Source: Diadema setosum (taxonomy: Eukaryota; Echinodermata; Echinoidea; Diadematoida; Diadematidae). From it: DNA of 64,000 nucleotides. The position numbers were made by a program, and so were the translations under genes. A model generated the notes under the pieces. It saw nothing but the letters and a program-made list of their open reading frames with translations, was not told the origin of the DNA and did no database searches. Numbering within the stretch: position 1 is the stretch's first letter; every line of letters starts with the position of its first letter. Where the stretch lies: assembly GCF_964275005.1 (NCBI RefSeq), contig NC_092690.1, forward strand, positions 10,482,010 to 10,546,009, read 5' to 3'. Below are positions 21,780 through 35,200 of this stretch, in pieces.

Positions 21780-24137
21780 GTTTGTTTGTTTTTGATCTTC
21801 CTGATATCATGTAGAATCGAAGTATTCAAGCGATCTTCGTCAAAACCTTCACGTGATAAACCTGCAATTTCAGATTTAAAAAAAAAAATAATAAAAGGGA
21901 GTTTCAATGTTACTGTATATGAAAATAATTACATAAAAATGAGAATCTAAACAAACAAATCTGTACAGAAATCATTACAAACTTCACTCAGCGAATGATT
22001 GCTTTCTTTAGAAATTGTACTTGCATACACGCGCTCGCATGTATACACGCACATAATCGAAATTATTATTATCATTATTATTATAATTATTATTATTACT
22101 ATTACTATTATTATTATTATCATTATTATTATTATTGATTATTGATTATTGAAAATACCAACATCGAGATTCCTCTCTTCTTCTGTAACTCACTGACACA
22201 TGAATCAAAACCCGTACCCGCAGCGGCTAATGTTGGACGGATTTCAAGTTATCCAAATCACACTGAATATGCTGAACATCACTGAGTTGAGCTGAATTGA
22301 AACAGCTCTGCCTCACAACAACCGGCTTTCCTATGAGTTTGTAAGCCATAATCTGAAAACTGCTCTGGAACATTAAGATAACTACTGCCAGTACTGGCAC
22401 AATAAGTACCATGGGAAACCGGACTGAGTATCTGAGCTAATAAATCATCAATGCATTTTACGCGTCATTATGACGAAGGACAATTAACAGTACATCCCTA
22501 CAACTAAATGATGCAAATAGGAAATATAGGCCTAATTCCGGAGATGGAATCCGAAATTAATCAAATCACCGATTATATAAACAGGTTTTCAAGTTTTATA
22601 TACTTCTACAAACTATATTAATTATCATACTATTAGTAATGAGATCTCTGTGATATCAAAAGCATCATAGCACAGGAAAAGACGTCACCACAGAAGTTGC
22701 CTACAACCGCATAAGATACAGGTGGCAAATGTATGCTTATTTTGCTAAGAACATGGATTCGAATAAACTATAATAAAAGGCGATTAAGCCCTCCATCATT
22801 ATTCATTCAGCTTCTCAAGAACAGCATTCTATACATTCAGCGAAGTGATCAATGACGGCATTTCATTTATACAATATTTGAAAAGTTCAATTCATAATCA
22901 TTTTTTCATACCTGAAAAGGAGCAAGACTAAGTGTTTTCCAGTCGCATATTAAAGCCGAGTGGTCCCTAATGAGAGCAGCTGAGTGATAGTTTAAAACTT
23001 GTGCACCATGCACATCCTTCTGTTGCCAATGGCAGTGAAATTTTCAGTGACAGATATTACAAAGATAACAATGGAGATGAATGTGAAAGCTGAACTAGCC
23101 AAGTACTGTAGAAAATAGGACGACAAATTGGTTTGAATGAGAGTTTTCTTCTTTTCTTTAGTATAGAAAGTTCCTGAATGCTAGGCATGCCAGTCAGGCT
23201 GTGTTCTTAACGAAGTGTCACTGAATTTGCATCCCGACACTTTTCAAATTGCAAAACTATTTGATCAGCAGCGTTGACTACCACTTGAAGTGACAATTAT
23301 CATAAGAGCTCTTTCCACAGAGCTGACGGTCAGATGAGGGACAAAAGGTATCCAAAATAGTCCATGAACAGAAACTGTTTTTCTTTGCATACACCGAAAC
23401 ACACACAGATTAATACCCATCCAATTCATGTCACCCAGATGAACTTTATAGAAAGAATCCACAACTAAGTCCATCGTCAGAATAAGTAAAATAAAACCTT
23501 TCCAGTGATGCATGTCTTGTTACACAAAACATGGAATATGAAATCGCAGCTTAGATTATTCCAAATATTTTTTTAAGCAACTTTAATGTCAAAAAGCTCG
23601 AATTAACAAATATGGAGTTAACTCGTTTTGCCATCAAACACTCACAGACTTTCATTACAGGAAGAGCAGAAACAAATTTTTGCACATTGATCGATCTTGA
23701 TGGCATGAAGCATAGTATATTGCAGTCTGACATTATAAGCCACAGGAATAATTTTATGCCTGATAAACAAAAACAGAAAAAAAAACCCAAAATGTCCACT
23801 CATTTATTATCACTAGCGTGGAGTCTTGCAAAGTCTATAACTGCAATTATTATAGTCTTGCAACAAATGACGTGATAAGGGAGTAGGCTATCAGATAAAT
23901 GTGATAACATACATAAAATAGAGTGCATATCCTGATAACATTATTATCACGGGATTCTATTTTGAAATAATGCCATTATGTTGAAGTTTTGCTTTCATAG
24001 TACACTGGTCCAAGGCCAAGCCTATACCTGCCACTCAACAGAAGAGAATCAGTAACATAGCATGGTAACAAGAAGCTTTATACGGAACTTTGTCTTTGTC
24101 ATTATCACCCTTAGCATTATGTTGGCTCTGCACATTC
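21780..24137. other. Interval upstream of the receptor gene
   Basis: Mostly AT-rich without repeats, apart from an ATT-triplet microsatellite at 22056-22150. Minus-strand frames at 22227-22412 and 23265-23513 start with hydrophobic stretches and could be alternative signal exons or first exons of a paralogue. Neither shows an Ig motif. Confidence 0.35.
22056..22150. repeat. ATT-triplet microsatellite
   Basis: Interrupted ATT/TTA triplets, about 95 bases. Confidence 0.9.
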
Positions 24138-24287
24138 TTAGGGGGTGTTGCAAGAAACTTGCAATTAATTGCAAGTCCCCAAAATCTATTGCAAATCCTG
24201 AAATCCATTGCAAATTTGCAATCAATTGCAAGTTGCAATAGATATTTGCAATTAATCGCAACTCGACTTTCTTGCAACACCCCCTTA
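24138..24287. mobile_element. 150-bp MITE, TTAGGGGGTGTTGCAAGAAA ends
   Basis: TTAGGGGGTGTTGCAAGAAA on the left and its inverted form at the right end enclose repeated palindromic words TTGCAATTAATTGCAA / TTGCAAATTTGCAA. Non-coding and strongly self-complementary. Confidence 0.75.
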
Positions 24288-25049
24288 GATATTCATTAGT
24301 GAAAGAGCGTACTTTTTTTTTTCTCTCTCTCTTTAATCCTAAAAAAGGCAAACGTTCCCTAATCAGTCCTTTATCCTTTTGCCTTTACAATGCAGTTCGT
24401 ATAGGCCTACTTTATAGACGTTGAAGACGCAGACGCAGAAATGAGGTGACATATTGATTCAATTTTCCGTATTGCCTTGAATATCATTTTCTTACCTCTT
24501 AATTAACAATGTTTCATTCGCTTGACAATGTTTCGAGTGAGTGTGCACATGCTCATTGAATCTCAGTCCAGACCTATAGATACATTATGCAAAATCTACC
24601 TTGTGAGGGATGGGGGTACTCCAGACAACTCCTGCCTACAGTCGTACTGTAGGGATCAGTGTTTCGGACTTTCCTGTTCTAGTCATGCGTGTTTAGCAAG
24701 TAGTTATTAGTCAATAATGCTCATGTGTCCAACAAAAAGGAACAACAGTATTCCAATAACATCTAACATATGGATTACCGCTTGGTGAGTATGCATGCGG
24801 GGTTTAAACAGTCCTCACACCCATTCCCACACCTTAAAAATCAGAAAGGTACCTTCTTTATAGAATAATGCCCATAAAATGTACTTTGAAAAAGAAATGT
24901 ATTAGTGGAACTCTTTACCACCAAAATATAGTCAATAACATGCCACCATTAGGCCCAGGCCTATTCAAGCAGGGGGTGCAAAGGTTTGGCTTCGTAAGGT
25001 TTTTAGAACTGTCTTTTATGCAGCACAATAGTCATAGTTAAGATACAAA
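24288..25049. other. Intergenic sequence between the two genes
   Basis: No feature recognised. Confidence 0.3.
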
Positions 25050-25400
25050 AAAATTTACTATTATATACTGAAATTACACTTTTTCTCCATATACCTTGAA
25101 AATTACTCAATGCATAGGCCCTAAACTTGTAAAAGTAACAAAAATCAATTAAGTATAAAACCTACAATCCAATACCTGCATTCACACATAATATAGCCAT
25201 TCATCCACTAAAACCTAGTTAAAGGAAAGGGAACATTCACATTTTGTGACAAACCTGTCATTTTAGTACTTTGCAAATTATGTGAAACTGTCATTACACA
25301 TTATCAAGACATTGTACTGTACATCTATTGGGAGAGCAATGCATAATGGCGGTGGCAATACCAGTCGCTATGTAGCGACACTTGTAGTCGTTTTTGTTTT
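25050..25400 (+). mobile_element. 3' fragment of the gcctccgccacgaag repeat
   Basis: Matches 39063-39380 (cactttttctccatatac..., gacaaac.tgtcatttta, ggcggtggcaataccagtcgc, tagcgacacttgtagtcg). Only the 3' part is present. Confidence 0.6.
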
Positions 25401-25959
25401 TACTTACACATTTTTAATGACAAGCACAAGTAAACCTAATATAATACGTCAACGGCAGTCTGTTCTTAGCCGGAAGAAGAAGAAGGTGCAGGAAGAACAA
25501 GAAGCAGGAATGCCAAGTTCGACGCTGTCCAAAATCTGAAAAGATGAGACGGAAAATGAAATCAGTAACCTCCTCTAAAAACACACAAAAAAAAAGAGAA
25601 CTGAAGTGTTTTACTAAACTGTGCATAGGGTACTTGAAAAGAAATTTGTATTTGACAACATTTTTCATGTAATTTTCAAAATATATTTGAAAGGAATATT
25701 AGATTTCTAATTTGTTTTACAGTAGGGACCTAATATGGACCTTTTGTCACCACAGCCTGTGTACTCAGCTAGGTCATCCATTCAGAGGTGTCTTTATTAC
25801 AATATTTTTATTTCTCTTATTTGGACCAATAATCTTGATTATAGGCATTATAGACTTACAAGACGATTTACTTTGGTAATTCATATTGTTTGAAAATCGA
25901 GGTAAAACACTGACACTGAAAGAAAAAGAGAGAGAGGGAAAAAAAAAATGTTTTTCGTG

Positions 25960-26083
25960 TTTGCTGCCCTCAACGTTTCACGGCTGTACGGTTACGTACT
26001 CGCAGATTGGCAAGGACGGAGCAGGTGACCGACCTGCTTAAAAACCTGGATTTTTACAATCAACGCGTTGATAGATATCCAAT
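25960..26083 (+). promoter_or_regulatory. Probable TRAPPC4 promoter / 5' UTR
   Basis: This stretch just before the TRAPPC4 ATG is richer in CG dinucleotides than its surroundings and lacks repeats. No TATA box is placed with confidence. Inferred only from position. Confidence 0.35.
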
Positions 26084-26258
26084 ATGACAATATACAGTGT
26101 GTATATAATCAACAGGGCTGGTGGTCTGATATATCAGCTCGATCACAGCACCCCGAAAACGGAGGTGGAAAAGACGTTTAGCTACCCTCTCGAACTCACA
26201 CTGAAGATAATGGACGAAAGGGTGGTCGTAGCTTTCGGTCAGAGGGACGGGATTCGCG
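26084..26258 (+). CDS. TRAPPC4: TRAPPC4 exon 1 (residues 1-58)
   Basis: ATG begins [17 protein letters not shown], and the exon ends ATTCGCG before GTGAGT, phase 1. The downstream intron is 13.2 kb. Confidence 0.95.
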
Positions 26259-29200
26259 GTGAGTGAGCTCGGGCCCTGGCTTGGACTGTACGTGTGTGAG
26301 TACGTGCCATGCCAGTTGCAGAGTCGAGTGGTGTGCTAGTGTCTAGTGAATATCTATCCTTGGCTGGCATCGATAGATCTGGCAGCACTGAGCAAATTCT
26401 ATGCTATGTGTTTTTTTTTTTTTGTTTTTTTTTTTTTGTCTGAGATTTTACTGATACAGGTATATAACGTTACTGTTTTACTTAACTGGCTTGTCAGGAA
26501 AAGTAAGGGCTGGACGTTAGGACTTAGCCTAGGGGCAGGGCTAACCGCAGCAGCGACCCCATACCAGTCAGACCGCAGCACGTATGCTAATGAGCCGATC
26601 CGGCAAGATTTATTCAGCACTCTCGTTGACGATCTTTGCGTTCGAAAGGTGTCTCGTCGTGCGAGATTTTGCGAGACTTTTATAGGGCTATGGTTTTCAC
26701 AGTGTAGCGACTTGAACATTTATACATTCGTCATGGCTACAAGTCACGGTAAATTGTTCTCCAGACTTTGATCTTTATTTTGATACTAAATTGGCGTATA
26801 AAATTGGATCTTATCATGACTAGTAATCAGTTGAATTTGCGTAAATTTTACCTGCTTTTCACGGAAGATTTTGTCGTCTAAAGTTCTTTTTTGGTTCCTG
26901 ACCAGATTAAGAAACTGTTGTTTCTGATTTGGGCTTTTTCGTAGAGAGGAAACTTAGGTTAGATGCTCATCATATATTGGAGTCAATGAGACGCAAGCAT
27001 GATTTATACTAGTTTTTCCGTTTTGAAATGTCTGTAAAATTCACTCCTAAGCCGGAAGTATGCTCCACACAAAGTGTACAGTGGCGCGAAAGAGCTCTCT
27101 CATGGACAGTGCTTGCATTCAGCGCTTGAACTACACGCGTGCCAAGAAACCGCAAGTGGCATGAAACCGTTATGTAGCAGCGTAATGACGTAATGCAAGC
27201 GCTGTCCAAAGAGAGAGCTTACTCTTGAGATTGCACGGTTTCAAGCTGATCAGCACTGACATCGATGTATTTTACTGGTTCCTGACTGGATTAAGCAACA
27301 AATTGTCAAGATATTTACATGGATACAAAGATTAGGAGATGGACTACCAAATAAATCATTTTCATTGAGACGCAAGGTGAATTTGGTATTTTTTTGACGT
27401 CTTGAACGTGTACTCCGCGAATTACTTTTTTCATCATTTTTCAAGCTCAAATTACGCTATGATATTTTTCATTTACAATAATTTGAGTAACATGTGACGA
27501 TAGTTTACAAAATCCCCTCACGCAGCTCATTATGTATGCAAGCCTAGAGCGGGCTTGCATACGAGTTGAATAAATACGAGTGAATTATCGGGTGCTGCGG
27601 ACTGACTGATACGGACAAATACGTACCGTATGTTACAGCGCCCCGCGACGGGGTTATAGGGCAGGGCCAAGTCATATCAAACCACCCTAACCATTGTGTA
27701 GGGGGCCTATCGCTATGTGTAGCATTAAACAATGCACAACTACACTACAATTACAAAGTCTAAGAATCCCTAAGATAATATTCCAAGTAAATTACCGTAC
27801 TAACTTTGCTCCGCAGGACTTAGTGGGTTCTAAGGCCAACCACTAGACTACTCTGACTCACTGCCACACTGGAAATTTATAGTTAGGGCCCGTTTCACGG
27901 TTAGGCGCCACTTTTTGTCAACCTAGGGGTCAAAATTTCAAGTTCTCTTTAAGAGATGGAATGTATTGATTTTTTATTCCCAAGAATGTGAATTTAATGG
28001 AAAATGTAATGCCAGAGCTTAATTATTATTACAATAGCTGATATTATGAATGGTTCTATAGGAGATGAAGGTAATTTTGCTAAAAGATAACACTATGATA
28101 CCATGGACAGAGCTGACACACTATGTGTCCAACAGGTAATTTGATACTGTAACATGATTTAGTGATATTTAAGCAAACTTCGTGCCAGATTTTGTGTTCT
28201 TATTTGGATTTATTGGAAAATTGTACCGCTTTGAAGGAAAAATATGGTGTGAAATAGAGTAAATGACTTCAAAAAGTTTCTCTTGTTTTACACTTCCTCG
28301 TTCAGGATGTGTAATATTTCATGGAGATAATGCTTATGTTGGGGGACATACACACACCTAATATTAACATTGTGAGTGTCCAACTTTTACATTTAAAATT
28401 TCAGCTGGAGGATGTGGTGGATGTGACAAAAACAGATGTGAACGGACATTTTACACCTTGAGCAATAAACAAAAGAAATAAGCCAAGTGATTACCCAATG
28501 AACAGTCAGCACAAGTCAGTTTACAGTAAGAAACAAATTATGTTTCACAAGAAAGCTTTTGTTTTTTGTCAGCATAAATGATATCAGTAATATCCAACAC
28601 GGTGGATGTGACATGTGAACGGAACACCAATTTCCTTATTTTTTTTTCCTGCACACCTTGCATTGCAACCAATGATTATAATGCATGCAGTACCATCAAG
28701 AATGCTGTATTCAAAGTACAAGTCACTGCTGACAAGGTTCCATGTCCTGTAAAAGTTATGAATGCCTGAAATTCCTTATAAGTGGTGGATGTGACGGATT
28801 GGAGATGTGAACGGACATTTTTACTCTTCTTCAATTTATACTTAATAGTAATAGTTGAAATCATTACTAACATTTCTATTGGCTCACATGCACTGAATGA
28901 CCAAAGTATTTTTTAGGTCTTTTTGCAGACATACATGTACACTGTTAATTGTACAGTTCACTTAATTTTCTTTGTAAAGTGGAGTAAATTGGATCCAACA
29001 CAGGGGATGTGATGCCAAAATTGTGAACAGAATTCCGAATTTTAATCTTTCTTTATCATAAACTGGTAACAGTAATCCTGCTTGGAAGAACCACATAGAA
29101 AAACCACATTTTAGAATGCAAATCACTGCTCACAAGGGTCCACATACAGTTGTATTCTCAAGTTTCAATGTATGAATGCCTGAAACTCCTTGGTGCAGAT

Positions 29201-32200
29201 GTGACGAAATCAAATGTGAACAGACATTTTTTTACCTTCAATTTATGTGAACTGCATATGAATAAAACAATAAATTCATCAACATAGTAATGACATTCTT
29301 ACTCTTTAACCAATGAAGTCATACATAATGCTTCTGATAGAGCAATTATGCACTCAATTTTTCTCACAGTAAATGATATCCAACATGGTGAATGTGACAT
29401 TTTTATTGTGATCAAAATCCCCAATGTGCAGTTAAGTGTTTTCCCAGGGTATCGAAAAGAAAAGGTACAAGTAATGTGAGTCTTAATCTTACCTTAACCT
29501 GTCCTACCTATAGTTTCTGCCTATGACAAACTTTAAAAGTGGAAACCTGGTATAAAGACCAATCCTCAATAATAATAACAAAAAATGCAGATTATGTGGT
29601 CATGACCCTGTGTGCATTATGCACTGTAAATCTACAGCACAGGCAAAAGCTACAATAACTCTCGCATATGTCACCTACCAGGATTCCACCCATAAACTTT
29701 ATCATGTCACTTAAAAATCACATTTCTAATTTGCCAGAGTTTCTTGATATTGAAGCACCACTGTATGTTAATGCACAGGGTATACATAGGCCCTACATAT
29801 TGACAAAATGAAATCTTTATTTGTATAGTTTGTGTTCTGTAAAAAGAAGAATTTTCTCCTCCTCATCCATATACCACCCTTCTACCTCTCCTACATCATC
29901 ACCAGGATATGCCATTCTTTGTCAATTGAAGACCATTCATTTTTTTTTTTTTTTTTGGTGGAAATAACAAACTTTATTTCCCTTTTTGCTTCATGAGTAT
30001 CATTATGTATTCAGATTAAAAAATAATAATTTAGGGTTAACAAAACTTGTTACACCTTCAGATGAACAAACCTTCAGAATAACATGCCTTATTTCATATT
30101 TGGATTTATGAACATTTGGAATAATGACCTTTATCTAATTCTTGGATTTACAAAGCCTCAGAAAAATAAACCCTCTCTCATTTTTCCGCTGAACGAACCT
30201 GTAAGTTAAGGGAATTTGTGTGTTTCAGAATAACAAACATTGGGAATAATGAACAACCCTAATGAGCTTTTGATAGCTGGCTATAACATGTAATCTTGTG
30301 AAGCACATACAGCAAGTGTATTTTTTTTTTTTTTATTATGGCTAATACTGAATAATGCTAATTTTTGTCAACAACGGGCAATTTGTCAGTCAGTTGCAAT
30401 AAAAACAACTTGATACAAGGGTTTATTTATTTGCACAAATATTGACTTACCCTCTGCTAAAAAGAATTGGAAGGAGCACTGGTTGGCTGTTGGGGTTGAG
30501 GTAGTTTAGTGGATATGAATTACAATGCCTGCCTAATAATAAGGAGCTTGTTGGTTACAGAGTTGTATGCCCATGATTTTTTATTAGGACTACAACTATA
30601 AACACTGAATAATTGGTGCTTATTGTACATCGACAAGGGGCAATTTGTCAATCAGCTCCACTTAAAAACAACTTGATGTAAGAATTCATTTATTTGAATA
30701 CCAGGTAAATACACAGTATCTACTGCACAGGATCACATACATACATCGTAGAACTAGCACGGGCTCTGTAGCGGAAGCTTGGTAGTCTACTGGATATGAC
30801 GCCAGTCTGGTAATCAGGAGATGGTCGATTTAAATCCAGCTTGAGTATATGGCCATGATTTTTTCATCACACATTTGGTTATACTCATAAAACACTGAAT
30901 AACTATGCAAGAATTCCTTTCTTTCTAAAAATGCATTGGAAAGTGGGGTTAAACGGACCCCTTCAGTGAGATGGACCCATACCATTATCTCTGTGAATCA
31001 CCTTCACTGTACCTTCACTGGAAACTAAACATCAGGAGATAGCTGGTTTAAATCTGACCCAAGTTGAATGCCCATTATTTTTTGTCATGGCTACTACTAG
31101 AACACTGCATAACCGGTGCTTACTTATGTTGAAGGGCAATTTTCAATCAGTTGCAGTAAAGTGATATATAAATCAATTTAACTTTTTTTTTTCACCCCTC
31201 AATATAAGTTAACCATTCCAATGGTTGTGGATCATTTCACACTGTGTTCAAGTCTTGATGCTGCGTGAAGCATTGGGAACTAATGCTGAAAAATGCTGTG
31301 CATTGGGGAGATATACTGTGTGTCCGTTCACACCCCAAAATGTCACATCCACCATATATTCAATCAGTTTTAAACTTATTGAATATAGTATACAGGAGAG
31401 GTCTAATCAATGTAATTAAATAACATTTATATTCTTTTGCCTTTTTGAGATTAATTATCTGGAAAATTGATTAGAATATGGGCAAGTCCAAGATAATGTC
31501 CCCTCAGATGCTCAAAATTCATCTTGATTTTATCAAAAAGTTATTGATATCATCTTCTAGCCAAAGAGTTAAATCATATATTTCCAGCAAAGAAAATATT
31601 GAATTATGCAAATTTATGCAAGAAATATGGCCTTGATTTGCATAAATCAAAAACAAACCTTACGTATGGGACAAATTATAAATATTCATCTAAAATCAGT
31701 TGAATTTGTCCTTGACCTAGTTCCTTTATGGACATGACCCCTGTATGAGTTAGTATAATCTGCAATTGGTAAGACAAGGTCAGCACATTAATTATGCAAA
31801 TTATGCACTTTCCCAGAACATAGTGTCCCATACGTAAGGATTTGAGTATGTTTTTTTAAGTTTTTTTCTGAAGATTTGTAACATTGACCAATCATACTTT
31901 AGGAAGTTCTAATTTATTCATTTCAACTCCAGATTAGCAAAACTAAATGAGGAAATTTAATTAGTTCTTCATCTTATAACTAATTAAAGTTTGCTTACGT
32001 ATGGGACAAATGCCTTACGTATGGGACATTACATGCAAAGTGAATGGGAAAACCGCCTTTTGACATGGATGCTATATGTCCTTACATTTGTTTGGTTAAT
32101 GGTTATCTTTGCACCTACTCTGAAGAATATGTCTATATATCTGCCTCTCCTACTCAGTTGACCTCAGGGAGAGTGTAAGAACAGCATTATTGAGTCATTC

Positions 32201-35200
32201 TATGATTAAGAAAGGAAAATAAAGAATATTCAGTTATACTTGTAATTTCTTATTTTCATTACAGGCTGTGCAGCTGGTCTTAAATTAACATTCCCCGTTA
32301 ACATTTTGATATTGGACATTTTCTTAATTCAGTTATCATTTTCAACTTTACCTCTCTACAAAATGACTTTGTCCAAGAATGGGATTCTCTGAGTGTCATT
32401 TTAGGTGCAGTACACTGTTCAGCATGTACCACAGGTTGTATAGCCTCAAAAGCGAAATCAAAACAATTGTGCTTATGGCGCGCATCAATGACAACATTAT
32501 AGGTCTTACTGAAAAGAAAAATCACTTAAAGGAAACCTCCGGATGATTTTCAGATTTTTACATTTGAACAACTATAAATTAGTTATAATGAGGACAGAGT
32601 TTCAGAATTTGTGATACTTGGGATGAAGAATAAGAATATTTTCAAAATTTAGAACAAATTGCAATGAACAAGGATGATGACATGGCAGAGTCACCATAAG
32701 AATGTATGAGTTGGGGCTCAAGGAAGCAGAACAAAAGAAGAAGGCATGCATAGATTATACACAGGTGAACTCGCAAGCAAGCGGTATTGCAATGGAATTA
32801 TACTGCTACATTTCTGAAATATGTGAACCTCCTATGTCATCATCCTTGTTCAGTGTAATTTGTTCAAGGTTTTTCAAAGTATTGTTTCTCTGCTCAAGAA
32901 CCACAATAAATTCCACAAATCTATACATGGGGTTGTCGATTTATGGACTACATGATATGAAATTATGAAAATCGTCTGGAATGTCCCTTTAAGGTGTGAG
33001 CAGGTAACTTTGTCATTACTAGAGTTGATAGCAAAGGAAAAACCCTATGAGAATACACTTGTACTTTTTATTTTGATATGATTGTTAATATTTCAACTGT
33101 TCACCCTCAGAATATGTCATGACTTATCAAGGTCATGAACATGATTTCTGAAAATCCTGTAAAATGAAGACTATAGTTTACATTTGCTATAAACCATAAT
33201 ATCAATACTGGTTCTGTGGTTGGAGTGCTAAAAACACAAATTACACAAACAAATAGGAAATTCAATTTTCTTTTCTATTTTGTGTTTGAAGAGACAGATG
33301 TGCTCTGAGACACCTTCATCAACTCATACTTACTTTGTACCCCACATCTACACAATTATCAACATACACTGCAATCTAGTAGTGTATGATCAAATGAGGT
33401 TATTAGAATTTATTCAAAATTGTAATTTGCAGATCAGTGAGTTACTTAAGTGTTTCAAATCTAGATTTGAATGTGCAAATGATAATCTTTCCTGTATCAC
33501 TACACAAGCATGTATGTATGTACAAAGTAGCACAAATTTTGTCGTCTTTGGTTTCATAGACACGAAGCCAAGCAATTTGAAAAAAAAAAAACAGCATTGG
33601 TACATACATTCTTCTATCTCCTTAAAATCTAAAACTTTCATTAAAATTTGATTGATTTTGCAGTTCAGCTAAAATTCACATGGCAAAACATGATGATCAC
33701 AGAGCAAAATGAAGTACTCGTGTTGTTGTGTTTTGTGCTGCATTTCAAACAATTATAAAGCTTTATAAAAACTTAGACAACTTGCAAGGTAAGCCTAGAG
33801 CTACTCAAAGTACCCACTTCAAACTGTATCTGCAAATACATTGTACATGACATTTGATTCTAAAGTTGAAATTATCAAGACTACAAATGAGTTATTGTAC
33901 ATGTACATGTATGCTATATCAAGGTCACAAGCTAGAATTTGCTCATTTTTTTTTTTCATTTGATGAAAAAATATTGACTAGAGTAATTACAAATGGGCTA
34001 GAAATAGAGTGTCAGTATACTATATCTGCATGTGTAGACATCATGAGGACAGTGTTAATGCATGACGGAATCCAAACTAAGACATTTAATTGTAAATTGG
34101 TAATTACTTTTATTTGTTTTATTCTAGCTTTTGCTGGGTACCTGAACCGGGAAAGTACCCACTTAGAAGTCTATTTCATTTGTTACATGTTGTAGCATGA
34201 TTTGTGGAACTGAATATGACACTATGGGGAAATTTAAAGTCATTCCCATGAATGCATTTGTGCACTAAAGACAAATGTCCCATACGTAAGTTGAGCCATG
34301 TCCCATACGTAAGGTGTACTTTCGTTAATTAAACCAACTTCATGAAAATATGCTTTATTCTTTTGCAGTGAAACTTTGCTGAAAGATACTTCAGTATTGT
34401 ACCTTTCTTCACTTCCAAACAGAACTTGATCAGTAAGGTACTTTCAGAGAATTTTCAGTTCAAACTTTATTTTGAAAAATCCAGTTTTTCTCTGGTCCCA
34501 TACGTAAGTTGGCATATTTTTCTTAATAAAATAATCAACCCAAGGTCAAACGACACCAAACTTAAACACAATATTCTTCTCAAGGATACCAGTCCTCCTG
34601 ATGATAAACAATAAAATCCAAGTGCTCCTTCATTACTTTTCAGAGGTTTGAAATCTCTGAATGTCCCATACGTAAGGTGCGCGATATCTTGGACTTGCCC
34701 ATATGTAGAACATCAGTTTTCACAGTCACAGTGACAAAATCATAATACATCCTCACTGTGAACAAGTATTCTAATGTAAAATTATAGTGAATGTGGTATA
34801 AAAGTGGGTGTCTGATATCTAGATATCTTGGGAAAGACATGTTTTTTAAATCTAAACATATTTTGTCCCCCCAAAAATAAGTTGTCTCTAGATTTTACGT
34901 GATATTCACGGAAATGTCCGTTCACATCTTAAAACGTCACATCCACCAGGGCATTTCACATATTTTTTAAGTTTTTCAAATTTTTAGTTTCATAGTAATC
35001 TCAAAATCAGTGGCATTTATAAGGTTGCTAAAGAGTCTAAAATGCATTGAGATTTAAAGTTAATTGGACCAGTATTTACTGAGATGCACACCAAAATGTG
35101 TTTCTGACAAGAAAGGCTGGTGGATGTGACATGTGTGAACGGACACCATGTTTTGTGAAATAAAAAAAGCATTTGAATTTCAAATCCTAAATTGTTTCAG

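Noticed and set aside
22227..22412. Minus-strand frame with a signal-like N-terminus
   Set aside because: No donor in the phase required by the Ig exons, and no recognisable domain.
23265..23513. Minus-strand frame starting with a hydrophobic stretch, considered as a receptor first exon
   Set aside because: Its possible phase-1 donor (GTGACA) is weaker than the one at 21736, and no Ig or other motif follows. Kept only as an alternative start.
33280..34195. Frames of 113-123 residues inside element 31480-34700 as a transposase candidate
   Set aside because: Compositionally AT-driven, no DDE/DDD or zinc-finger pattern, and no continuation in neighbouring frames.
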